Made by a program: the position numbers and the translations under genes | The notes under the pieces: generated by a model | The model's input: only the letters and a program-made list of their open reading frames with translations | The model's database searches: none | What the model was told of the DNA's origin: nothing | Source of the DNA: Gemmatales bacterium | GTDB taxonomy: Bacteria > Planctomycetota > Planctomycetia > Gemmatales > Gemmataceae | DNA length: 64,000 nucleotides | NCBI GenBank assembly: GCA_026004675.1 | Contig: BPJP01000001.1 | Span: forward strand, 868,001-932,000 | Direction: 5' to 3' | In this document: one piece after another, positions 17,589 to 26,893 of the stretch | Numbering within the stretch: position 1 is the first letter of the stretch | Layout: every line of letters begins with the position of its first letter

Positions 17589-19391
17589 TCACTTTGATTC
17601 CGCCGCGCTTTCCGTGGCCAGATTCAGTTCGGGAAAGACGGCCCTGATTTCTGCCTCCAAGTGAGGAACTTGTTCAAGTAACTGTACGACCCCGGCTAAG
17701 GCAGCACGCCATTCCGGACCGCGCAGCGAACGCAATCCCGCCGCCAATATCGGTAGCAACAGACGTGCTTCTTCGGCTCTTCGACTTAATCGGCGCACTA
17801 TTTGTCCGACAACGCCCGGCTTGCAACGATTGCCTCGATGCACATTCAGCAAAACGGCCGACCACAAAAAACAAATCAGCTCGCCATCCAGCGGGCCGTT
17901 CTCCAACCAATCTCCACGCCGCTTCGTTCCCTGCTTTTCCAGATGGACAACCAATCGAATGCGAACGTCATCGTAGGGCGATTCGAGCAACTTCTTCCAG
18001 ATATCCACGTCGTTTCTGGCCCGCGGCTCCTCCATGAACCAGGACCATCCCTCCCGGCGAACGTCTTCGTGCCGGCTGTCCAAATATTCCAAGACCCAAT
18101 TCGCTTGGAAGCCGGGTGCCTGGCTCAACGCTTGCCGCGCCCATTTGACCAGCTCCGGCCTGACCGCATCTGCTTCCGCTTCCGTCAGGGAAAGCAGCAG
18201 GGCACATTCATGGTCCGACCGCGGCGACTTGGATCGCAAAAACTGCAGACCAAGCCGGGCCACTGGCAAAGGTCGGCTACAAGCCAATGGCACCGCTTGT
18301 TCAAAGGTCAACGATCCAGGATCGAGATGTCTGGTCAGCAGTTCGCAGAGAAGATCGAGCGTTTCGGGCTTCGACGTTTTCAGCAGTTTCAGCCAATCGG
18401 CGACGCTCAGTTGGTCCAGCCCGCTTGCCGAGTGCAACGCTTCGGCGGCCGCCGTCGCCACTTCGCTGTCTTCGTGTGACAAAAGAGCGATTAACTCGTG
18501 GATCGGCAAACGCGAAAGGAACCCGCTATGATCTTGTTCGATGAGTTTCAGTGCCCATAGTCTGACGGGCCGACAGCGAGCTTTCTTAAGAAGTTCGATG
18601 AGAAGCTCGGGAGCTTTCCGCCAGGCTTCCGCATAGATCGGAGCAGGGGCAAGGTCCGCAAGTCGCCTGTCTTCCGCGACAAACCAACCATGCGGCCGGG
18701 CCACGATGATCGGCGAATGGTGAAACAAAACATGCATCAGACCCCAGTTGTCGAGCAAAGCCAGACCATCGAGAGTGTCTTCATCGGTATAGCACTTCAG
18801 GAAAGAGACGGCAGCTTTAACGTAACGGTCGGGGTTGTCTTTGCCGAGTTGCCGAAAGTATCGCCAGGCCCGGCGGCGAAGATAATTGCGCGTGTGCACG
18901 GAAAACAGGCGGCGATTCGCAAAGCGGTGGGCCGCCGATCCGTCGCCGGCGCTCCCCTTGATCGGAATTCGCTCGCCGGTCCGCGGATGGCCGGCTTTGC
19001 CCAAGTTGCGCGGGATGGTCGTATCCGGGGGGACTCGCAACTTGTCTTCGTGCCATCGCTGCCGCGTGCGCCAATCGTAATGATAACGCCGTCGGCAGAC
19101 TCGCCGAACCGAGCGGTCGAACAAAACGACAAACCGCCCCATCACTTCGTCGTCGCCGGCTTTTTCCGCCAACTTGAACAGGCGTTTGACCAGGGCTTCG
19201 TGCCGGGGCGCATTGAGCGGAAGGTCGAGGTACTCAAAGAGCAAGCGCCGCGCTTCCCGTCGGCGATCGTTAAACCATTTCGCCGCGAAGCTGCCCAAGC
19301 GATCGGCATCGAGGTGCTCGCGCAAACGTGTGACGAACGCGGGATCGCCCTGTTCAAACAACTCTTCCAGCAGCAACCAGTCGGAATTCAT
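17589..19391 (-). CDS. Large alpha-helical (HEAT-like) protein, partner of SWIM protein
   Basis: A soluble 600-residue protein with no recognised catalytic motif. The N-terminal 120 residues are basic and helical (RRVCRRRYHYDWRTRQRW). A central block (about 195-330) and the C-terminal half show repeated amphipathic helices such as HELIALLSHEDSEVATAAAEAL and DVRIRLVVHLEKQ, resembling HEAT/ARM repeats. Several W-F and W-x-x-L-L patterns recur. It lies immediately upstream of the SWIM gene on the same strand, so the two probably form a unit. HEAT-like scaffolds typically bind proteins or nucleic acids. The functional assignment is open and the coding call is firm because of length and composition. 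Confidence 0.7.
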   Translation of the reverse strand: MNSDWLLLEELFEQGDPAFVTRLREHLDADRLGSFAAKWFNDRRREARRLLFEYLDLPLNAPRHEALVKRLFKLAEKAGDDEVMGRFVVLFDRSVRRVCRRRYHYDWRTRQRWHEDKLRVPPDTTIPRNLGKAGHPRTGERIPIKGSAGDGSAAHRFANRRLFSVHTRNYLRRRAWRYFRQLGKDNPDRYVKAAVSFLKCYTDEDTLDGLALLDNWGLMHVLFHHSPIIVARPHGWFVAEDRRLADLAPAPIYAEAWRKAPELLIELLKKARCRPVRLWALKLIEQDHSGFLSRLPIHELIALLSHEDSEVATAAAEALHSASGLDQLSVADWLKLLKTSKPETLDLLCELLTRHLDPGSLTFEQAVPLACSRPLPVARLGLQFLRSKSPRSDHECALLLSLTEAEADAVRPELVKWARQALSQAPGFQANWVLEYLDSRHEDVRREGWSWFMEEPRARNDVDIWKKLLESPYDDVRIRLVVHLEKQGTKRRGDWLENGPLDGELICFLWSAVLLNVHRGNRCKPGVVGQIVRRLSRRAEEARLLLPILAAGLRSLRGPEWRAALAGVVQLLEQVPHLEAEIRAVFPELNLATESAAESK

Positions 19392-19663
19392 GGCATGGGG
19401 AGCGGCAAGCTTGCTTTCTCAGCATCGGCTCGGGACCACAGCCGCCAATCTTCACCGTTTCTCTCTCTTGGCACAAGAAAAAACTCGTAGTAGCCGTGGT
19501 TTCGTTCCATGGTTGGAGGGACGCTCCGTGTATGATTGGAGAGAGGCGCCGCATACATGTACGTTGGGGGGACGCGCTCCGTTGCGGCCATTGTCACCGA
19601 CGGAGCGAGCGGCCCTGACAGAACCGGGTTCTCCATACGCGTTGCCGCTCGAATAGAGGAACT

Positions 19664-20353
19664 ATGACATCCATGGCACCTGTTTTTTTGTTGATCGAAA
19701 CTTCTTGCCGGGCTGGCTTCGTCGCTTTGGCGACGGGAGAAGAAGTCCGCAGAGTCGGCCGCCTCGACGAATCGCGGAAACATGCCCGAGATCTGGCGCC
19801 GCTAACGGCCCAGATTCTCGAGGAAGAAAACCTCCGCCCAGGCGAAGTTGATGCCGTGCTGGTCAGCATCGGACCGGGCAGTTATACGGGACTGCGAGTC
19901 GGCGTTATGTCGGCGAAAACCTTTGCCTATGCCACCGGCGCACACTTGATCGGTATCGAGACAATGGACGTTATTGCCCAACAGGCACCTCCCGATTTCC
20001 AGTTACTAGATGTCATCGTCGACGCTCAACAGGACCGGATCTACGTCCAACGCTACCGACGGGAAGGAGACCGCTGGCGGCAGGATACGGAATTGGCCAT
20101 TCGGTACTTCACAGATTGGTTGAACAATCGGCCAATGGAAGCTGGCATAAGCGGGCCAGGACTGGAGCGTTTCGCCAACAGACTTCCCAACAAAACAAAA
20201 GTGGTCGCGAAGGAGCTTTGGTTCCCCCAGCCCGAGTCGTTCTTGCGTGTCGGTTGGCAGAACTTTGCCGCGGGAAAACGTGATGACTTATGGACGCTCG
20301 AACCGTTGTATCTTCGGCCAAGTGCCGCGGAGGAAAAGTTCCAGCAACAATGA
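19664..20353 (+). CDS. tsaB: tRNA threonylcarbamoyladenosine biosynthesis protein TsaB
   Basis: TsaB is the non-catalytic ASKHA-fold partner of TsaD in the complex that makes N6-threonylcarbamoyladenosine at position 37 of ANN-decoding tRNAs. The 229-residue product is the usual length. It begins LLIETS near residue 8, has ESRKHARDLAPL, and contains the family hallmark SIGPGSYTGLRVGVMSAKT (about residues 67-85). The start follows AGAGGAACT; a second ATG three codons later is possible. It is a single gene, divergent from the 600-residue helical protein gene. The other t6A genes are not in the window. Confidence 0.93.
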   Translation: MTSMAPVFLLIETSCRAGFVALATGEEVRRVGRLDESRKHARDLAPLTAQILEEENLRPGEVDAVLVSIGPGSYTGLRVGVMSAKTFAYATGAHLIGIETMDVIAQQAPPDFQLLDVIVDAQQDRIYVQRYRREGDRWRQDTELAIRYFTDWLNNRPMEAGISGPGLERFANRLPNKTKVVAKELWFPQPESFLRVGWQNFAAGKRDDLWTLEPLYLRPSAAEEKFQQQ

Positions 20354-20410
20354 ACCGATCGGTGGGAGACGTCGTCGTCCATGCAGCGACGGCATGAAAA
20401 ACAGCTGACC

Positions 20411-20641
20411 TCAAAGGCGGCAAGATAAATAGATTCCTTGAATTTGACATTGCCGGCTGACCAGCCAACATAAAGTCTTTCGCTGCGACAATTCGTGAGC
20501 CAATTCAATGGCTCGGCTAAGATGGCCATTGATCACTTGAAAATGAACAGCGGCCTCGGCTTTCACCGTGGCTTTTTTCATCTGCTCGAATGCCCGCTCG
20601 GATTGAGCAATGAAATCGTCAAGACGTTCGCGATCCGACAT
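20411..20641 (-). CDS. Small helical protein of unknown function
   Basis: A 76-codon frame beginning MSDRERLDDFIAQSERAF after GGCGAGGCAACC. The predicted product is amphipathic and helical (EQMKKATVKAEAAVHFQVIN) and ends with a more hydrophobic Cys-containing tail (CWLVSRQCQIQGIYLSCRL). I do not recognise the family. The ribosome-binding site, composition and lack of a competing frame support it being real. It stands alone between tsaB (convergent) and the terminator of the metal-efflux operon. Confidence 0.5.
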   Translation of the reverse strand: MSDRERLDDFIAQSERAFEQMKKATVKAEAAVHFQVINGHLSRAIELAHELSQRKTLCWLVSRQCQIQGIYLSCRL

Positions 20642-20749
20642 GGTTGCCTCGCCGGAAACAACTCTGGTGCCCATTCTGCGTTCCAATAGAAGACGAAAAT
20701 GGGTGCATTTTCTATCGCAAAAACCGGCTTTGCTGACGAAACTTCGCTG

Positions 20750-20790
20750 AAAAAACAGGGACTGGCCAGCGCATGATAGCTGACCAGTCC
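20750..20790 (-). terminator. Rho-independent terminator of the metal-efflux operon
   Basis: On the minus strand GGACTGGTCAGC (20790-20779) pairs with GCTGGCCAGTCC (20770-20759) across an 8-base loop with one mismatch. It is followed by CTGTTTTTTC, whose six Ts are the As at 20750-20755. The site lies 14-54 bases past the stop of the lipoprotein gene, the last gene of the leftward operon. Confidence 0.85.
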
Positions 20791-20803
20791 GGGAGATGGT
20801 TGC

Positions 20804-21163
20804 TCATTCTTCTTCAATCGGCGGCGGTTCTTTGCCGTATTTGGCGCGGTATTTGGCCGCGTAGACTTCTTTTTGCTCGGGATTGCAAATGAAACATTGG
20901 GACATGGCGCGATTGTGCTTGTCACACCAATCCCCTTTCTTTTTGAATTCGCGCGCGACCTTGGGACTGCACATGCTGCATTCGGCCTCGGGGATGCCGT
21001 GTTCGGCACACCACCAGCCGCCGTGCTTAAAGTTTTTTCGAGCGTGGCCATTGCCGTTGTGCGTTTTGTGCTCGTCTCCTTTCTTGGTTTCACTGCACCC
21101 AGCCACCATCAAAGCGAGAGCTGCCAGTAAAGAGGCCAATCCGGTTGTTTGAGCATTCTGCAT
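20804..21163 (-). CDS. Lipoprotein with paired W-C-x-x-H...C-x-x-C motifs, metal-efflux associated
   Basis: A 119-residue lipoprotein: N-terminal signal (MQNAQTTGLASLLAALALMV) with lipobox VAGC at about 20-23. After a His/Lys/Asn-rich linker come two similar units, WCAEHGIPEAECSMC (about 51-65) and WCDKHNRAMSQCFIC (about 79-93). Each holds two or three Cys plus a His in the order C-x-x-H-x(6)-C-x-x-C, suited to binding Zn2+, Cu+ or a similar soft metal. The same motif occurs twice in the adaptor encoded upstream in this operon. It starts 31 bases after the RND pump and is followed by a terminator. A periplasmic metal-handover or storage role is inferred. Confidence 0.75.
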   Translation of the reverse strand: MQNAQTTGLASLLAALALMVAGCSETKKGDEHKTHNGNGHARKNFKHGGWWCAEHGIPEAECSMCSPKVAREFKKKGDWCDKHNRAMSQCFICNPEQKEVYAAKYRAKYGKEPPPIEEE

Positions 21164-21194
21164 GCCTTCCTCCTTGGGTTGAAAACCCGCTTCG

Positions 21195-24100
21195 CTAGTT
21201 GGCCGAGGCCACCACGGTTACGTCCCGCAGTGCCGTTTCGGCTTTGGCCGATGTTTCTTCGCGGTATTCACCAACAAGCCAGGTCAACTGTTCCGGATGA
21301 ATTCCCAAATATCGTTCGCAGAACCAGACAACGCCGTTGGCTGCTGAATCGAACAGCAAATACAAAACGCGAATGACCAACAGCGACATGAGCATGGCGC
21401 TGATGACGCCACCGATGACGACGGTGGCCAGCGGGCGTTGGACTTCGGCCCCCATGCCGGTGCTTAATGCCATCGGAACAAAACCAAGCGACGCGACCAA
21501 CGTCGTCATGAGGACCGGGCGAAGACGAGTGACGGCCGCGGTGCGGACAGCCTCATCGCGCGGCATCCCTTTGCGCCTGAGTTGCCGAATGTAGGAAACG
21601 AGAATCATATCATCGAGGACGGCGACGCCGGACATGGCGATAAAGCCGATCACTGCTGAAATCGACAAAGGCATGCCGCGCAGCCACAGCGCGAAAATAC
21701 CCCCCACCCAGCCGAGCGGGACCCCCGTGAAAACACGAAGCGAATCGACGACGTTTCGGTACGTCAGAAACAATAGCGTAAAGACGAGAGCGATGGCCAA
21801 GGGGACGACGATGAACAATCGCTGTCGCGCACTGATGTAGTGTTCGAATTGTCCACCGAACTCGACATGATACCGCCCCGGGGGCAGGGAAACCTCATCG
21901 GCGATTCGACGCCTGGCTTCTTCGACAAAACCGACCATATCCCGACCGCGGACATTGCAGGTCACCACAATGCGGCGCTGGTACCATTCCCGGTTAATGG
22001 TCGAAGGGCCTTCCACGAAACGCACGTCTGCCAGTCGCGACAGAGGGATCTGCTGCCCATTCGCTGTCGGCAAGCGTATCGACTCTATAGTCTCCCTCTC
22101 CGCACGGTGCGATTCCGCCAATCGAATGGTCAAGGGAAAGCGGAATTGGCCTTCAAAGACTTCTCCCACCGGCAGCGTGCCCAGCGATTCGACAACATCG
22201 AGAACCGCTTTCGCCGGCACTCCGTAACGAGCCAGTTCGTCCTGTTTGACTTTGATCTGCAGCATCGGCTGGCCCGTTATCTGCTCAACATTGACGTCAG
22301 CACTCCCGGGAATCGACTGCAGTACGGCCTGTATTTCCGACGCTTTCGTCTTTAGAACATCGAGGTCGTCACCGAAAAGCTTAACGCCTAGATCAGAACG
22401 AACTCCAGAAACGATCTCGTTAAAGCGCAACTCGATCGGCTGGGAGAAGGCGATTTTCTGTCCGGGAATGTCGCGTATCTTTTTGTCGATCAACGCCACA
22501 AGCTCATCTTGCGTCTTGGCCTTGGTCCATTGATCGCGTGGTTTCAGGCTGATGTACATATCGGTCAGTTCGATTCCCATCGGGTCGGTGGCCACTTCGG
22601 CAACGCCGATCCGCGACCAGACGTGCCGCACTTCGTCGGGAAATTCGTTGAGAATGACGCGTTCCATCTGCGTGTTCAGCCGAATCGACTCGTCGAGATC
22701 GGTGCCGGCGAGTCGCACGACATTCAAGGCGATGGCCCCTTCGGAAAGTCGGGGAACGAACTCGGCGCCAAGGTTCGGCGCAACCATGCCGAAGGCGATG
22801 GTGAGAATGCCGGCAGCAATCCCCAGCACCACCCATTTGTGTTCCATGCAAAGTCGCAAAAGCGGATTGTGAATCCGGTGGGCAAGCCGCATCAGGAGAG
22901 GTTCGCGTTCTTCGAGTGTCCGCGGCAGAACCAGGCTCGCCAAAACCGGCATCAACGTCAGCGACATAATCATCGAACCTAAAAGCGCGAAAATCACCGT
23001 CAAAGCCATCGGCCGAAACAGCTTTCCCTCGATCCCTTCCAGCGTCAGGATTGGCAAGTAGACGATCATGATGATCATCTCGCCAAACATCGTTGGCTTG
23101 CGGACTTCCACGGCGGCGTCGCGGATCACGGCCAGGCGACTCCGTTCGCCCCCACCGTCGGCAATATGCCGGACGCAGTTTTCGACCATGACGACGGAAC
23201 TGTCGACGACCATGCCGAAGTCGATGGCACCGAGGCTGAGGAGGCTCGCCGCGATGCCGAAACGCAACATGCCGGAAAAGGCAAACAGCATCGACAAGGG
23301 AATCGCCAGAGCGACGATGGCAGCGGCCCGCAGATTCCCAAGGAAAAGAAAGAGGACTGCGATAACCAGCAAGCCTCCTTCAAAAAGGTTCTTCCGCACG
23401 GTGGCGATCACGAAATCGACCAGTTCCGTCCGGTCATAGACTTCATAGACTTCGACGTCGGGCGGCAGAGTTTTCTTGATCTCTTCGAGCTTTTCTTTGA
23501 GTTGGCGGGTGACGACATGGCTGTTTTCGCCCATGAGCATGAAGCCAAGGCCGAGGATGGCTTCGCCTTTGCCGTTGGCAGTGACGGCGCCGCGGCGGAT
23601 TTCGTGCCCCAACTCGACGTCACCCACGTCTTTCATATAGATCGGAACGCCGTCTTTGGCGGCGATGACGATGTTTTCGATTTGTTTCACGTTGACCGTT
23701 CGTGCAACGCCGTGCACCAGCGGTGCTTCGGTGCTGCGGCGGACGTAGCCCCCGCCGACGTTGCGGTTGTTCTTCTCAGCGGCGGCCACCACGTCGTCCA
23801 ACGTCAGTTTGTATTTGATTAGCCGGTCGGGATTGACGCGAATCTGATATTGCTTCTTGAAACCTCCCCAACTGTTGATCTCGGCCACTCCGGGGACGGT
23901 TCGTAATTGCGGTTTAATGATCCAGTCGTGGATCGTCCGCAGCCTGGTGAGCTGTCTGGTTTTTTCCTTTTCGTCGAGTGTGGAGAAATCGTAGCCGGGA
24001 CTGGTGACGACGTAATGGAAGACTTCGCCCAACCCGGTCGAAACAGGGCCGAGTTTTGGCCGTTCGATATTGGGCGGCAGTTCGACCGTTGCCAGCCGTT

Positions 24101-24434
24101 CGTTCAAAAGTTGGCGGACGAAGTAGATATCATAGCCGTCTTCAAAAATGACGGTCACTTGCGACAGTCCGAATTTGGAAATGGACCGCAATTGCTGTAA
24201 GCCGGGCAGACCGCCGATGGCTTGCTCGATGGGGAAGGTGACAAGCAACTCGATTTCTTCCGGTGTCAAGGACGGAGCATTGGTATTGATCTGCACCTGA
24301 ACCGGGGTCGTATCGGGGAAGGCATCGATGTTCAAGTAGCGCAGCGACACCAGACCGACTGCAGCGAACGCGATCATCGCGATGATAACAAACAGGCGAT
24401 GCCGCAACGAAAAATCGATAAGCCAATTGAGCAT
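21195..24434 (-). CDS. Heavy-metal efflux RND pump (CzcA/CusA family)
   Basis: About 1,079 residues with the classic RND layout: TM1 at the N-terminus (HRLFVIIAMIAFAAVGLVSL), a large periplasmic loop, TM2-6 (about 335-540), a second periplasmic loop, and TM7-12 ending near 1,050. The TM4 signature LGAIDFGMVVDSSVVMVEN has the D-F-G...D...EN pattern of the CzcA (Co/Zn/Cd/Ni) branch more than the copper branch, with Ser where CzcA usually has Gly. It is a proton-driven inner-membrane pump working with the adaptor encoded upstream; no outer-membrane TolC-like gene is present. The start at 24434 (MLNWLIDFSLRHR) follows AGGGGC and is preferred to the ATG ten codons upstream. Confidence 0.93.
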   Translation of the reverse strand: MLNWLIDFSLRHRLFVIIAMIAFAAVGLVSLRYLNIDAFPDTTPVQVQINTNAPSLTPEEIELLVTFPIEQAIGGLPGLQQLRSISKFGLSQVTVIFEDGYDIYFVRQLLNERLATVELPPNIERPKLGPVSTGLGEVFHYVVTSPGYDFSTLDEKEKTRQLTRLRTIHDWIIKPQLRTVPGVAEINSWGGFKKQYQIRVNPDRLIKYKLTLDDVVAAAEKNNRNVGGGYVRRSTEAPLVHGVARTVNVKQIENIVIAAKDGVPIYMKDVGDVELGHEIRRGAVTANGKGEAILGLGFMLMGENSHVVTRQLKEKLEEIKKTLPPDVEVYEVYDRTELVDFVIATVRKNLFEGGLLVIAVLFLFLGNLRAAAIVALAIPLSMLFAFSGMLRFGIAASLLSLGAIDFGMVVDSSVVMVENCVRHIADGGGERSRLAVIRDAAVEVRKPTMFGEMIIMIVYLPILTLEGIEGKLFRPMALTVIFALLGSMIMSLTLMPVLASLVLPRTLEEREPLLMRLAHRIHNPLLRLCMEHKWVVLGIAAGILTIAFGMVAPNLGAEFVPRLSEGAIALNVVRLAGTDLDESIRLNTQMERVILNEFPDEVRHVWSRIGVAEVATDPMGIELTDMYISLKPRDQWTKAKTQDELVALIDKKIRDIPGQKIAFSQPIELRFNEIVSGVRSDLGVKLFGDDLDVLKTKASEIQAVLQSIPGSADVNVEQITGQPMLQIKVKQDELARYGVPAKAVLDVVESLGTLPVGEVFEGQFRFPLTIRLAESHRAERETIESIRLPTANGQQIPLSRLADVRFVEGPSTINREWYQRRIVVTCNVRGRDMVGFVEEARRRIADEVSLPPGRYHVEFGGQFEHYISARQRLFIVVPLAIALVFTLLFLTYRNVVDSLRVFTGVPLGWVGGIFALWLRGMPLSISAVIGFIAMSGVAVLDDMILVSYIRQLRRKGMPRDEAVRTAAVTRLRPVLMTTLVASLGFVPMALSTGMGAEVQRPLATVVIGGVISAMLMSLLVIRVLYLLFDSAANGVVWFCERYLGIHPEQLTWLVGEYREETSAKAETALRDVTVVASAN

Positions 24435-24548
24435 GGCTTGCCCCTGATGGGAAAAATCCGGCACAGGCAGATGCCCGTGGCTGCAAGTCGCCAGACGAAG
24501 TGCTGCCGCGCTGTGTTCGGCCCGACCGGGCCATTAGTTCTGGTGCTC

Positions 24549-26219
24549 TCAGCCGTCGCCGATCTTGTTTTTCAGAAGTTCGGAGCGCAGAACGCCGCTC
24601 CCTTTTGTAGCGACAATTTCGCCGGGCAAGACGCCGGCGATGATCTCGGTGTATTCGCCGTCGTAGAACTTGTTGCCGAGTTTGCGCGTCTTGGCACCGG
24701 TGCGGACGCTGCGCACGTGAAACAGCTTGGGATATCCTTCTTCGAAATAATTCTTGTCACGAACAAATACGACGGTACAGTTGCCGTCCGAGTGCAGAGC
24801 GGAATTCGGCACAACCACGGCGTTTTTTTCTTCCCGCAAAATGATTCGGGCAATGCCAAAGGTTTGTGCCTTGAGTTTGCCGTCGGTGTTTTGAAGCTCA
24901 GCACGCACCTTGATGGTGCGAGTCTTCTCGTCGGCGGCCGTGCTGATCCAGCTGATCGTTCCCTCGGCGCGCTGGCCCCCGGCATCGGTGTGGAATGCCA
25001 CTTTCTGCCCAAGTTGAACCCAATCGGCATCTTCCAGACGAACCGCAAGGTTCAGCCACATCGTGCGCGTGTCAGCGACCTCGAACAAAACATGTTTGGT
25101 ATCAACGACTTCGCCGGTAACAACGTGCCTGGAGACGATGACGCCGTCCAGCGGCGAACGAACCGGCAACAAATTCGAAGTTGCGTTTTTGGGATCGAGC
25201 TGGCTTTGTAATGCCGCGGGAATTCCAAGAAAGCGGAGTTGGCTCAGCAATTTCTCCTCGCTTCGCGCTCCTCGGGGAGTTGAGACGGAATCGAGGAATT
25301 CGCCGAGGTGGATTGGCAGACCCAGATTCGCCAGAGCTTGTTGAGCACTTAACAATCGGGCACGTGCTTCTCGCACAAGGGCTTCCGTCTCTTGCAGTGT
25401 GCGTTCGGGAATGGCTCCGCGGGCAGCACGCTGTTGTTCGAGAATCCGGCTGCGGACGTCGTATTGGGCAAAGGCTTGGAGCAATTCCGCTTTGGCGCGG
25501 CCCACCTCGGCAGCATCGATCAAGGCCAGTATTTCGCCCTGCGAGACTTTGTCTCCGACTTGTTTTTCCGCACGCCAGACGGCACCCGACGCCCGACTCG
25601 AGACATGCACGAGGCGGTTTTCATTGTAGCCGATCTCTCCGTTCGCCAGCACCGACTCCACCATCGGCATCAGCCTGACTTCATCGACTTCAATCCCCGC
25701 CTTGGCAACCGCTTCCTGGCTGGCGAATTGAATCGGCCGCCCGTGGTGCGGACAATTCGGGCTGTTTTCCGGCCTCGGCCTCAATGCCAGCAACTGGTCC
25801 ACCCGCTTTCGGTCTTGTTCGCTGACACTGGGCAGGCTCTTCGTTTGTGCCCACTCCGGATGGCAAAGCGGACAAACATGGACACCATGTTCTTGACACC
25901 AGGTCGTGCTATTGGCCGCGCAGCTTTCCAGCAGTCGATCGCGATTGCAAAGAACGCAGAGCGATTCGGGCACCGCATGTTCTGCACACCAATCGTCCTT
26001 TGCTGACTTGGTCTGCCCGGTCAATTCGGCAAAGCTCGGCATCGTCCAATTCGTGTGGTGTCCCCAAACACCAATGCCTGCCAGCAAAACCAAGACGAGA
26101 ATGGTCGGCAACGCATCAAGGACGCGCCGCGATCGGCTGCGAGCACTCGATTCCGCGTGCAAACTTTTCGGATCGGCGGGTACCGAGGGCTCGAAGATAT
26201 CGGTCGCGTGTTCGCTCAT
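24549..26219 (-). CDS. RND efflux periplasmic adaptor with Cys/His metal-binding N-terminus
   Basis: A 556-residue membrane-fusion protein (CusB/CzcB type). One N-terminal transmembrane anchor (LPTILVLVLLAGIGVW, about 37-52) is followed by an unusual insert with WCAEHAVPESLCVLC and WCQEHGVHVCPLC, and later CPHHGRPIQF (about 153-162). The normal adaptor domains come next: barrel-sandwich hybrid (VSSRASGAVWRAEKQVGDKV), a long alpha-hairpin (about 230-300), the second lipoyl half (RSPLDGVIVSRHVVTGEVV) and beta-barrel/membrane-proximal domains. The two C-x-x-H...C-x-x-C units match those of the lipoprotein in the same operon. The start at 26219 follows GGGGGTAG. It links pump and outer membrane and probably delivers metal to the pump. 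Confidence 0.9.
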   Translation of the reverse strand: MSEHATDIFEPSVPADPKSLHAESSARSRSRRVLDALPTILVLVLLAGIGVWGHHTNWTMPSFAELTGQTKSAKDDWCAEHAVPESLCVLCNRDRLLESCAANSTTWCQEHGVHVCPLCHPEWAQTKSLPSVSEQDRKRVDQLLALRPRPENSPNCPHHGRPIQFASQEAVAKAGIEVDEVRLMPMVESVLANGEIGYNENRLVHVSSRASGAVWRAEKQVGDKVSQGEILALIDAAEVGRAKAELLQAFAQYDVRSRILEQQRAARGAIPERTLQETEALVREARARLLSAQQALANLGLPIHLGEFLDSVSTPRGARSEEKLLSQLRFLGIPAALQSQLDPKNATSNLLPVRSPLDGVIVSRHVVTGEVVDTKHVLFEVADTRTMWLNLAVRLEDADWVQLGQKVAFHTDAGGQRAEGTISWISTAADEKTRTIKVRAELQNTDGKLKAQTFGIARIILREEKNAVVVPNSALHSDGNCTVVFVRDKNYFEEGYPKLFHVRSVRTGAKTRKLGNKFYDGEYTEIIAGVLPGEIVATKGSGVLRSELLKNKIGDG

Positions 26220-26321
26220 TACACTACCCCCAAATGCAAAATCATGATTCCATGCTTGACGAAGAATGGTTCGCCCCACTGCAAAGGATCGCCTCGCAGC
26301 GAAAGTGCGCAGCGTCAACCA

Positions 26322-26738
26322 TTAAATGCGCAAGCAGAGGAGGCAGAGATAGACAGGCAAGGCAGGTGGGTTATCGGTGCAAACCTGAAAAGAGTGATGG
26401 GTATCGTGGCAGGAACCCAGCAGCGATGCGAAACCTTCGCCGAAGATAGACCCGACGTGACTGTCGCTCACTGTGGTCCACTGCAGAAATTGCAGATCGT
26501 CGCCTGATCCCGGGCATCCAGGAGCATGTTCGTTTGCTGGCTGCTGTTTTTGTCGGCTGTTGGCTGACTGATCCGAAGGATGATTTTCTTCGCCGTGGTG
26601 GCAAGCACACGGCGATAGGAAGCCTTGGTCGCTTCCCCTGTGCGATAGATCAAACTGCTCAGCCAACTGGCAGGCGCATGCTCCGGACGGCAAAACCACT
26701 GCGAGCGAAGTCAGTAGAATCAGTGCCGTACGCAACAT
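26322..26738 (-). CDS. Secreted Cys/His-rich protein at head of metal-efflux operon
   Basis: A 138-residue protein with a signal peptide (MLRTALILLTSLAVVLPSGA). It is rich in Cys and His: CACQL, SPCACHHGEENH, HAPGCPGSG, GSCHDTHHSFQVC and the C-terminal CLLCLRI. I do not recognise a named family. Signal peptide, cysteine spacing and position (102 bases before the adaptor, same strand) point to an exported metal-binding or sensing factor for the efflux system. The start at 26738 is chosen because the signal peptide begins there; the frame extends further upstream without a signal. Confidence 0.6.
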   Translation of the reverse strand: MLRTALILLTSLAVVLPSGACACQLAEQFDLSHRGSDQGFLSPCACHHGEENHPSDQSANSRQKQQPANEHAPGCPGSGDDLQFLQWTTVSDSHVGSIFGEGFASLLGSCHDTHHSFQVCTDNPPALPVYLCLLCLRI

Positions 26739-26770
26739 GTCGCTTCTCGCTTCACAAAATCGACGGCTCC

Positions 26771-26798
26771 ATTCTACATAGGGGACGAACAAAAGCAA
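26771..26798 (-). promoter_or_regulatory. Candidate sigma-70 promoter of metal-efflux operon
   Basis: On the minus strand TTGCTT (26798-26793) and TAGAAT (26776-26771) are separated by 16 bases, 33 bases upstream of the Cys-rich gene start. The -10 matches 5 of 6 and the -35 matches 4 of 6 consensus bases. No clear MerR- or ArsR-type operator was identified. Confidence 0.4.
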
Positions 26799-26893
26799 CG
26801 CACATCTTTCGCGGAATTCAACGATCGTCGAGCCGGTGCAGAGACGGCGGATCGGAACCGCGACGGGGTCAGCCAAAGCCTGGTGCTCTCCCC

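Noticed and set aside
21195..24434. Copper/silver-specific CusA
   Set aside because: The TM4 motif DFGMVVDSSVVMVEN follows the CzcA-like pattern with D-F-G and D; copper specificity is not supported.
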